Below, piece after piece: positions 57,479-64,000 of a stretch of DNA of 64,000 nucleotides. How positions within the stretch are numbered: position 1 is the first letter of the stretch; every line of letters starts with the position of its first letter. Both the position numbers and the translations under genes were made by a program. The notes below the pieces were generated by a model. It saw nothing but the letters and a program-made list of their open reading frames with translations. It was not told the origin of the DNA and did no database searches. Origin of the DNA: Bog-257 sp963846715 (lineage in GTDB: Bacteria > Acidobacteriota > Terriglobia > Terriglobales > Acidobacteriaceae); contig CAWJXA010000002.1 in NCBI GenBank assembly GCA_963846715.1, positions 875,619 to 939,618 on the forward strand. The letters are read 5' to 3'.

Positions 57479-58252
57479 TTAAGGATTCAACGTGATCCAC
57501 GCTGGTGCGTGATCGCTGGCGTTCACCTCGCCACGCACCCAGCGATCGACGCCGCCATCTACCAGCTTTTCTGACAGCTCCGGCGAGAGCAGAAAATGAT
57601 CAAGTCGCATTCCCTTGTCAGCCAGCCATCGCTCACGCTTGTAATCCCAGAATGTCCAAAGCGGTCCCTGTGGATGCATTTTCCGCAGGGCATCGGTCCA
57701 GCCTTGAGCAAGTAGCCGGGCAAATGCTTCCCGGCTCTCTGGTTGGATCAGGGCGTTGTTATCTAAAGAGCGAGTTGGGTAGATGTCCTGTGTGGTAGGA
57801 ACGACGTTGAAGTCGCCCGCCAAGATGACAGGAAGGTTTCTTGTCATTAGTCCACCGGCATAGGAAATGAGGCTTTCAAACCAAGTCAGCTTGTAACTGA
57901 ATTTTGGACCAGGCTGAGGATTGCCGTTGGGGAGGTAGATACAGGCAATCAATACCCCGTTCACCGCTGCTTCGATGTAGCGAGCCTGAGTGTCCTTTTC
58001 CAGTCCAGGCAAACAAGTACGAGTCAAGACGGGCGCGCGATGGCGAGCGAGGATCGCGACACCATTCCATGAGCGCTCGCCTTGCCACACAGCCTCGTAC
58101 CCCAAAGCTTGCAGGGAACCCGCAGGAAATGCTCCCTGTTCCGCCTTGAGTTCCTGAAGGCAAACGACATCGGGCTTGCTCCTCGACAGCCATGCCGAAA
58201 GGTTCTGCAGCCGTTTGTTGATGTCGTTGATGTTGAAGGTGGCGACTTTCAC
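57479..58252 (-). CDS. xth: Exodeoxyribonuclease III
   Basis: A 257-residue member of the ExoIII/APE family. It starts MKVATFNINDINKRL, has the catalytic glutamate in VCLQELKAEQG, the YLPNGNPQPGPKF segment, the metal and base-site residues in LAGDFNVVPTTQDIY, and the terminal SDHAPAWI. It acts at abasic sites and 3' ends in base-excision repair. Length and motifs are complete. It is transcribed convergently to the element backbone and looks like a resident gene. Confidence 0.95.
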   Translation of the reverse strand: MKVATFNINDINKRLQNLSAWLSRSKPDVVCLQELKAEQGAFPAGSLQALGYEAVWQGERSWNGVAILARHRAPVLTRTCLPGLEKDTQARYIEAAVNGVLIACIYLPNGNPQPGPKFSYKLTWFESLISYAGGLMTRNLPVILAGDFNVVPTTQDIYPTRSLDNNALIQPESREAFARLLAQGWTDALRKMHPQGPLWTFWDYKRERWLADKGMRLDHFLLSPELSEKLVDGGVDRWVRGEVNASDHAPAWITLNP

Positions 58253-58451
58253 TTTTGAATCTCAAAGGTCCAACCGCATTCGGCAGAAGGAAGGAGGATG
58301 TTTGGGAAGCCTCCTCCAAGTGAGTTTCTCACAGCCCATGGGTAAGCCAAGAACAGGGCTTCTGACGCTTTCATTCGGTCTTGCATGCCCAAAGACCGGC
58401 TCCTGCATTTTGCACGGAACCATGACCGCCGTTTCACATGAGGAGTGTTTG

Positions 58452-58675
58452 ATGAACAATTCAATATTCGATGCGCTCAGGGCGGAACTGGGTCACGCCG
58501 ATCCTCTTTGCCCGTATGTCACTGTCGAGCGTTTGTGTCTTGAACTCGTCCTTACACAAAGCGCTCGGGGGAATTTGTACCGTATTACCGGGGTGGACCT
58601 GACTCAGATCGACAGCCTCGACGTCCGGATTGCGCAGACGCTGATGTCGGAGGTGGGACTGGACTCATCGGGACG
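58452..58675 (+). pseudogene. IS110-family transposase remnant
   Basis: From the ATG at 58452 the frame reads into LYRITGVDLTQIDSLDVRIAQTLMSEVGLD, the start of the C-terminal Transposase_20 domain of IS110 enzymes, after which similarity stops. Both the DEDD domain and the remainder are missing. The gene frame continues beyond 58675 with unrelated residues. It shows that another IS110 element once lay between the exonuclease and DoxX genes. Confidence 0.65.
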
Positions 58676-58772
58676 ACTTCGTACCTGTATTTGGATGTGT
58701 GGTGGGCCGGCCCCTCGTTCGGCCTCCGCGACCGTGCCTGGAAAAAGTAAAACCGCGCGCCGAACGTGTTCT

Positions 58773-59192
58773 TCATATCGACCACATGTTTGCGGGCATG
58801 CAGCGTCTCAATACATACGAAGCAAAAACGAACGCCAAGACGAGAATCGGATCAAATCTATCCCAGGTACTGCCACCGCCGTTCATGTGTGAATAGAACG
58901 CGAGTAAAAGATCGATCGCGATACCGGCATAAACCCACTCGGTTAGTCGAGGCAAATTGGGAATCAGAAGGCCCACGCCACCAAGGATGTGGGTCACGCC
59001 AATCAGAGGGATGACATAGAGCGGGTATCCGAGTTGCTGATTGGCGATCCTCCATTCGCCGGGATCGTGAATTAGATATAACCTTCCGAAGTACACCCAG
59101 ATGAAGGCAACAAGGCCGGTTATTAACATCGCGGCTATTTGAGTTGCTCGACCTGCCCCTGCGGATTTATCAATTGTCTGTTCAGCTTTCAT
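58773..59192 (-). CDS. DoxX-family membrane protein
   Basis: A 139-residue protein with four hydrophobic segments: AAMLITGLVAFIWVYFGRLY, LYVIPLIGVTHILGGVGLLI, WVYAGIAIDLLLAFY and ILVLAFVFASYVLRR. The pattern, with a G-x-x-x-L-x-P after the second segment, fits DoxX/SURF4-type inner membrane proteins of unclear redox-related role. The start is preceded by AGGAGGAAC. It lies 275 bases from the NmrA gene on the same strand. Confidence 0.75.
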   Translation of the reverse strand: MKAEQTIDKSAGAGRATQIAAMLITGLVAFIWVYFGRLYLIHDPGEWRIANQQLGYPLYVIPLIGVTHILGGVGLLIPNLPRLTEWVYAGIAIDLLLAFYSHMNGGGSTWDRFDPILVLAFVFASYVLRRCMPANMWSI

Positions 59193-59467
59193 ATTAAAAG
59201 TTCCTCCTCTTGCGGTTTAAATGGTCTAAATCGTTCCGCAATAAGCCGGCTCTTGTACGCGACTGAAATCCACGCGCAGCATGCGCGGGACGGCCTCCGG
59301 GTCGTGCATTCAACGAGGGCTTTCTGCACCCTTCACCACAAGAGAACAGGTGAGGGCGCCCTCGCAACGAGCATCGCCCTCGATCCTGTCTACTCCCGGC
59401 AGATCGGCGCTCGCCTCCGAGCAAACCGGGCCACGACATAATGGCCTTTCGCCAGCTTGCCTCGGAC

Positions 59468-60340
59468 TTACGCCTTGACGGCGTTCTGTGCAGCCGCAAA
59501 CACGTCGCGTGCGGACGTCGTACCCGCTACGTGCTCCGTACCCGCGACTCCGAGGTCCATCCATCCCGCGTTAATGCTCTCGTACATTTCTTCGGCGGGC
59601 CCAGTGTGGCCCTTCGGGATACCGAACTGCTCGAACGCTTCCGCCCAGCCTGCACGCGGGACTGCGAAGGCTTTTACATCGAGTGTCAGGACCTCACCCA
59701 ATTGTCCGGCTACTTCATCCGCGCTTACCATCGAACCCAGCTCGATGACGCGATGCCCTGACCACGCCGGCCCGGTCAGAAGCGTTGCCACCTCTGCGCC
59801 GATGTCGTCTGACGCGACCATTGTCGATTTCCGGTTTGTAGGATTGTAGAAAACCGGTAGTGTTCCGCCTTGGGCGGCCTGTAAGCCGAAAAGGAAGTTT
59901 TCGAAAAAGCCGCCTGCGCGCACAAATGCGACAGGAGATGGCAGGCTGCGAAAACCCTGCTCCAAGAGTGATAAGGCCGTGATCATCCCCAACCCGCTTG
60001 TTCTATTCGCGCCCATCGACGAGAGCGCTACCATCCGCGGGGGCACCACCTTGGTCAGCGCCTCGACATAGTTCGCAATCACGCCCTTTGCTTCTCTGTA
60101 ATCAGGCGAGGGTGCCCATACCGCCGGCAACATAACAAATGCGCCCTCAACGCCTTTGAGAGCCGCCGCTATGGCTGTCGCATCGTTCCAGTCTCCATCC
60201 ACCAACTCCACGCCCTGGTCTGCCCACTTCGCCGCTTTGTCGCGATTGCGGACAAGCGCTCGCACCTGTTTGCCTTGCTTCAGCAGATGGCGCGCGGTGG
60301 CGCCCCCAACGTTTCCAGTAATTCCCATGACTAAGTACAT
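59468..60340 (-). CDS. NmrA-like NAD(P)-binding oxidoreductase or redox sensor
   Basis: A 290-residue Rossmann protein. The dinucleotide site is VMGITGNVGGATARHLL, followed by VRALVRNRDKAAKWADQGVELVDGDWND and VEGAFVMLPAV, the NmrA/QOR2-type extended SDR layout. No catalytic YxxxK is obvious, so a quinone- or aldehyde-reductase role is uncertain and a sensing role is possible. It diverges from the TetR gene, with 272 bases between the starts. Its ribosome site is AAGGAGAAA. Confidence 0.88.
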   Translation of the reverse strand: MYLVMGITGNVGGATARHLLKQGKQVRALVRNRDKAAKWADQGVELVDGDWNDATAIAAALKGVEGAFVMLPAVWAPSPDYREAKGVIANYVEALTKVVPPRMVALSSMGANRTSGLGMITALSLLEQGFRSLPSPVAFVRAGGFFENFLFGLQAAQGGTLPVFYNPTNRKSTMVASDDIGAEVATLLTGPAWSGHRVIELGSMVSADEVAGQLGEVLTLDVKAFAVPRAGWAEAFEQFGIPKGHTGPAEEMYESINAGWMDLGVAGTEHVAGTTSARDVFAAAQNAVKA

Positions 60341-60517
60341 GCTCGTTTCTCCTTGTTAGAACGAAAGTAATGCTCTGCTGCGAACGCCAGAGCTTGTGAG
60401 TTGCGCAGCTAGCACTCCGCTAGTCCCGTGGGTTTCCACAGTTATCTGTCGCATGAATCGGCTCTTGCCTCGTATTCGGGCGCCCACCCAAAATGAGCAA
60501 CCTGACTATTAGAAGCC

Positions 60518-60544
60518 TTGACAAACCATTGGTTGCAAAATAAT
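60518..60544 (+). promoter_or_regulatory. Candidate promoter of the TetR gene
   Basis: TTGACA at 60518-60523 is a full -35 match; AATAAT at 60539-60544 is a five-of-six -10 match with a 15-base gap, shorter than ideal. The direct repeats described separately overlap it, which suits self-repression. Confidence 0.45.
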
Positions 60545-60591
60545 CAATGGTTACAAAACCAGTGGATGTAAATTAACAAGTGGTCGCATAA
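60528..60591. repeat. Four degenerate direct repeats in the TetR promoter
   Basis: ATTGGTTGCAAAA (60528), AATGGTTACAAAA (60546), AGTGGATGTAAAT (60561) and AGTGGTCGCATAA (60579) follow one another at 18, 15 and 18 bases. The first also forms an imperfect dyad with the preceding AACC. They cover the promoter and the gap before the TetR start, a natural operator position for both divergent genes. Confidence 0.5.
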
Positions 60592-60612
60592 ATCGCGGAG
60601 AAAGGCTAAGCT

Positions 60613-61299
60613 ATGGAAGTGACGTCCCCATCACCAAGTCGCCGGGTAGAGCGCAAGGAGAAGTTGCGCGGCGAAATCCTTGCGGCTGCAGGTAAACTGT
60701 TCGCCGATCGCGGTTACGAAGCCGTGACGCTTCGTGAGATCGCTAAAGAAATCGGTTATACGCACGCCGTGATCTACCAGCATTTTCCGGACAAATCACA
60801 CATCCTTGCCGAGTTGAGCCGCGAGACGATCGGGCTGATGATTCAGAACTTCGACGCGATTGCCGCTAAACATCTCGCACCGAAAGAGCGCCTTTTCGCG
60901 ACTTCGCGCGGCTTGATTCAATTCTGCATTTCCCATCCACAGCAGTTTCGCAACGTCTTCTTCGGGCCTGAGAACCGAAGCGGCGTCCGCGCTGGACAAT
61001 ACATCAACGACATTGGCGCGCCGTTGTTCGAACGTTTCGTGCAGCTCTTTTTCGATGTTGCCAAGGCTGAAGGCTTGCCAAATAGGGATGACATAGTGAT
61101 AGCCCACACCTGGTGGTTTACGATCTTTGGCCTCGCCACACTCTTTGTTATCCAAGGGGTTGTGTCTGACTTGCCCGACCGGACTCTCGTGATCGAGCAA
61201 ACCATCGCGACGCTTTGGGCGGGCGTCCAGGCAGTTCCGCGATTGCCGAAGAGCGCAATCACTAAGCGATCCGGCCGATCCGGTGCCTCAAAGCACTAA
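60613..61299 (+). CDS. TetR/AcrR-family transcriptional regulator
   Basis: A 228-residue regulator. The DNA-binding domain spans residues about 15-65 (RGEILAAAGKLFADRGYEAVTLREIAKEIGYTHAVIYQHFPDKSHI) and contains the family helix-turn-helix. The C-terminal ligand domain (FCISHPQQFRNVFFGPENRS, then WWFTIFGLATLFVIQGVV) looks like the TetR_C_13/33 type. It probably represses itself and the divergent NmrA gene. The ligand is unknown. Confidence 0.92.
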   Translation: MEVTSPSPSRRVERKEKLRGEILAAAGKLFADRGYEAVTLREIAKEIGYTHAVIYQHFPDKSHILAELSRETIGLMIQNFDAIAAKHLAPKERLFATSRGLIQFCISHPQQFRNVFFGPENRSGVRAGQYINDIGAPLFERFVQLFFDVAKAEGLPNRDDIVIAHTWWFTIFGLATLFVIQGVVSDLPDRTLVIEQTIATLWAGVQAVPRLPKSAITKRSGRSGASKH

Positions 61300-61658
61300 C
61301 AACTTCTGACTACTTGGGAGTCGTTGGAGGTATGCCCGTGGAGTGCCTGGACTCAGCCACTTTTCCGAGGCCGTAGCCTCTCTGGTGGCACGAGAGGCCA
61401 GTAAAGCTGGAGACTCTGGGCGAGGGAAAGCACCTCCGCCAAGACTTGTTACGACCCAGGCTGTTTCGCCAACGGTCAGTGATTTCTGGAATCTTGAGCG
61501 GAGCCACGACCGTAGCGGGCTGAGTTTGGGCACTAGGTCGGCGAAGCGACGATCACAGCGGAATGGACTTGGAGCTGCAAAAACTGGACGACGTTTGTGC
61601 CTGATTGGCCTAGAAGTCTACTATTTTCTGACGTAAGGTGTGGGAAGGAGGGGTAATC
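61300..61658. other. Non-coding stretch before the sensor kinase
   Basis: About 360 bases with no credible gene; short frames have no ribosome site. The end carries GGAAGGAGGGG before the kinase start at 61659. No promoter could be assigned with confidence. Confidence 0.4.
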
Positions 61659-64000
61659 ATGTCATCGCGGACAGCGCCTACCCCGCACGACGCTGCATAC
61701 CAATGCCTCGCGGGACCCGGCAAAATAGCAGCCGAGATGCGCCTACTCGATTGGTCGAAGACTCCGCTCGGGCCTGTCGAAAAGTGGCCTCAAAGCCTTC
61801 GCACGAGTGTCAGCGTTTGCCTGAATTCGGCCTTCGCCATCCTGGTATGGTGGGGCCCCGATTTGGTAATGCTGTACAACGACGCGTACTCCGCGGTCGT
61901 TTCGAATAAGCACCCCCGGGCCTTAGGCGCTCCCGGCAAAGACATCTTCCCGGAAGTCTGGGACACGATCGGCCCCATGTTAGAAGGCGTATTGAAACGG
62001 GGAGAGGCGGTACGCGCGGACGACCTATTGCTTGTACTCGAGCGCAACGGCTACGCGGAGGAATGCTATTTCACGTTTAGCTACAGCCCGATCCTCGATG
62101 AGTCCGGCGGCATCGGCGGAGTGTTCACTCCGGTACAGGAAACTACGGAGCGCATCATCGGCGAACGCCGGCTTCAAACGCTCACGGAACTTTCGGCGGT
62201 ACGCGCCGGCAAAGCGCGAACTGCTGAAGAGGCATGCAAGGCCTTGGCCTCAGAGCTGGGACACAATGCGAACGATCTCCCGTTCGCCTCCATCTACCTA
62301 TTTAACGAGAGCACTGCCTCGGCGACTCTTGCAGCCACATCGGTAGAGCATCTCGCCGAGGTTTTATGTCCCCGGCGCGTCGACTCCGCGATGCAGTGGC
62401 CTCCGCTAGGGCCGGTTCTGGAAGGAAAGACAATCGTCACGACCCTCTCACAGTTTGCCAAGGGCGATCTTCCCAAAGCACCCTGCAACATCGCGGTTAG
62501 TGATTGCATATTCCTGCCGATCACGCAGGCCGGAGGAGGAAAACCGAGAGGCTTTTTGTTCGCAGGTCTCAATCCGCGGAAGCGACTTGACGAAAACTAC
62601 AATTCTTTCCTGGCGCTGGTAGCCGATCACATTGCCTCCGCAATTGCCGACGTCGAAGCCTTTCAGCAGGAGCGCATGCGTGCCGAAGCGCTAGCTGAGA
62701 TGGACCGAGCGAAAACCCTGTTCTTTTCCAACGTCAGTCATGAATTCCGTACGCCACTCACCCTGATGCTGGGACCGATTGAAGGCATGCTCAATCCAGC
62801 CGCCGCCACGTCAGAGGTAAAGCAGCAGGACCTCGAACTCATCCACCGCAATGGTATGCGGCTGCTCAAACTGGTAAATACGTTATTGGACTTCGCACGC
62901 ATCGAAGCTGGCCGGGCCTATGTCGTATACGAACTCTCCGACTTGGCCATGTTGACCTCGGATGCCGCCAGCGCATTCCGCTCGGCCATGGACCAAGCCG
63001 GATTAGAGTTCGTAATCGACTGTCCCGCTCTCTCTGAGCCGATCTACATCGACCGCGACATGTGGGAGAAGATCGTTCTCAATCTCATTTCGAACGCCTT
63101 CAAGGCGACGCTGTCGGGACGAGTCTCGGTTCGACTGAAGGCTACAGAGACTCATGTACAACTGCTGGTCGAAGATACCGGAGTCGGCATTCCCAAGGAC
63201 GAACTCCCCAAGATGTTCGACCGCTTTCATCGCGTGCAAGGAACAATCGCACGCAGCCACGAAGGAACAGGCATCGGCCTCGCATTCGTGCAGGAGCTCG
63301 TCAAACTGCACGGCGGCTCTATCAGTGTGGAGAGCGTCGAAGGGCAAGGCACTACATTCGTCGTTTCTATTCCGAAAGGTCATGCGCACCTGCCCTCGGA
63401 GCAGCTTGAGGTGAACTCTCGCTTGAACACCACGGGCAGCGTCGCCTCCTCCTATGTCAACGAAGCCTTGCAATGGCTTCCTCCAGAGAAGCGGTCCACT
63501 CACGAACAGCCAATATTTGCGGCCGACTCGGTGCAGGCGCCGCATCTCGCCGGGGCCAATGGACGAATCCTGCTCGCTGACGATAACGCCGACATGCGCG
63601 CTTATGTCAGGCGCTTGCTCGCGCCCCAATTCACGGTCAGGGAAGCCGCCAATGGCATAGAAGCTTTGCAATGTCTGCGCGATGACCCGCCAGACTTGAT
63701 CCTGACTGACGTAATGATGCCCGAACTTGATGGCTTCGGCCTGCTGCGGGAGGTTCGTTTAAACGAGTCAACCCGCACCATCCCCGTTGTTTTGCTTTCC
63801 GCCCGAGCGGGAGAAGAGGCTCGCATCGAAGGACTCCAAGCTGGTGCTGACGATTACGTTGTGAAGCCGTTCACCGCCCGTGAACTCCTGGCTCGAGTAG
63901 GCACGCACGTGACAATGAGCCGCCTGCGCAAAGAGATTGCGGAGCGAGAACGTTTCCTGCGTGCCGAGGCACAAGACGCGCAGGAGAGGACCGCGGTCGT
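61659..64000 (+). CDS. Hybrid sensor histidine kinase, 5' part
   Basis: The ATG at 61659 follows GGAAGGAGGGG and the frame is open to the window end (781 codons). Residues about 25-165 are PAS-like (MRLLDWSKTPLGPVEKWPQS, FAILVWWGPDLVMLYNDAY). A GAF-like domain follows to about 340 (SVEHLAEVLCP, FLPITQAGGGKPRGFLFAGL). The H-box is FFSNVSHEFRTPLTLMLGP with His361, then the ATPase domain (NLISNAFKATLSG, VEDTGVGIPKDELPKMFDRF, GIGLAFVQELVKLHGG). A receiver follows with the phosphoacceptor Asp684 in LILTDVMMPELDG and Lys in DDYVVKPF. Residues after the receiver suggest a further domain beyond the window. Confidence 0.93.
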   Translation, partial: MSSRTAPTPHDAAYQCLAGPGKIAAEMRLLDWSKTPLGPVEKWPQSLRTSVSVCLNSAFAILVWWGPDLVMLYNDAYSAVVSNKHPRALGAPGKDIFPEVWDTIGPMLEGVLKRGEAVRADDLLLVLERNGYAEECYFTFSYSPILDESGGIGGVFTPVQETTERIIGERRLQTLTELSAVRAGKARTAEEACKALASELGHNANDLPFASIYLFNESTASATLAATSVEHLAEVLCPRRVDSAMQWPPLGPVLEGKTIVTTLSQFAKGDLPKAPCNIAVSDCIFLPITQAGGGKPRGFLFAGLNPRKRLDENYNSFLALVADHIASAIADVEAFQQERMRAEALAEMDRAKTLFFSNVSHEFRTPLTLMLGPIEGMLNPAAATSEVKQQDLELIHRNGMRLLKLVNTLLDFARIEAGRAYVVYELSDLAMLTSDAASAFRSAMDQAGLEFVIDCPALSEPIYIDRDMWEKIVLNLISNAFKATLSGRVSVRLKATETHVQLLVEDTGVGIPKDELPKMFDRFHRVQGTIARSHEGTGIGLAFVQELVKLHGGSISVESVEGQGTTFVVSIPKGHAHLPSEQLEVNSRLNTTGSVASSYVNEALQWLPPEKRSTHEQPIFAADSVQAPHLAGANGRILLADDNADMRAYVRRLLAPQFTVREAANGIEALQCLRDDPPDLILTDVMMPELDGFGLLREVRLNESTRTIPVVLLSARAGEEARIEGLQAGADDYVVKPFTARELLARVGTHVTMSRLRKEIAERERFLRAEAQDAQERTAV

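Noticed and set aside
58699..58896. Small plus-strand frame around the DoxX gene
   Set aside because: Antisense to a membrane protein with clear hydrophobic segments and a strong ribosome site; no domain seen.
1..64000. CRISPR array or tRNA genes
   Set aside because: No regularly spaced identical repeats were seen, and no convincing tRNA cloverleaf was noticed by eye on either strand, though a covariance search was not possible.

Overview
The window is about 58% GC bacterial DNA with tightly packed, mostly plus-strand genes. No rRNA, tRNA or other lineage marker is present, so the host cannot be named. The sigma-54 activator, abundant IS110-type elements, a family-39 glycosyltransferase remnant and an injection-system cluster of this composition would fit a soil or sediment bacterium such as an acidobacterium, but this is inference.

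Region 1 (1-32 kb) is an extracellular contractile injection system (eCIS, PVC/Afp-like). A truncated sigma-54 enhancer-binding protein (1-719) is followed by a 396-base regulatory gap with TGTYACA repeats and a good -24/-12 promoter (1031-1044). The cluster then encodes a DUF3467 protein, a Pvc16-like cap protein, a secreted-type beta-module protein, a giant sheath (1244 aa), tube 1, a normal sheath (674 aa), tube 2, a small Pvc6-position protein, a LysM baseplate protein, separate hub and spike, a PAAR-like tip, gp25, gpJ, a gpI protein with an NHL propeller, three large fibre/adhesin-like proteins sharing an N-terminal domain, a tape-measure protein and a Pvc15-like AAA+ ATPase. A toxin-like effector and an adjacent immunity-like gene close it. 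Capsid, terminase, portal and lysis genes are absent, so it is not a prophage. The ATPase and the effector are each split by a one-base frame change.

Region 2 (32-41 kb) is a scrapyard of mobile DNA: the 3' fragment of a family-39 mannosyltransferase-like gene, two adjacent damaged IS110-family transposases, a HigBA-like toxin-antitoxin pair, SSB, an IS91-type module with its tyrosine recombinase, and an intact IS630 element with 20-bp terminal inverted repeats.

Region 3 (41-57.4 kb) resembles the backbone of an integrative element: a 1271-aa DUF4062-STAND NTPase (candidate defence protein), a Rad52-like annealing protein, a HipA-like kinase and a DUF6094 methyltransferase. The methyltransferase gene is cut by a 7.8-kb Tn554-like transposon (tnpA-tnpB-tnpC order), and its 3' end reappears in frame at 56534. 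The transposon carries a winged-helix protein, a SEC-C protein and, strikingly, its own divergent DUF6094 methyltransferase.

Region 4 (57.4-64 kb) returns to chromosome-like genes: exonuclease III, an IS110 remnant, a DoxX-family membrane protein, an NmrA-like oxidoreductase divergent from a TetR regulator with four direct repeats in its promoter, and a hybrid sensor kinase running off the end. Single-base frame breaks recur in at least six genes; whether these are real mutations or sequencing errors is the main quality question for the window.
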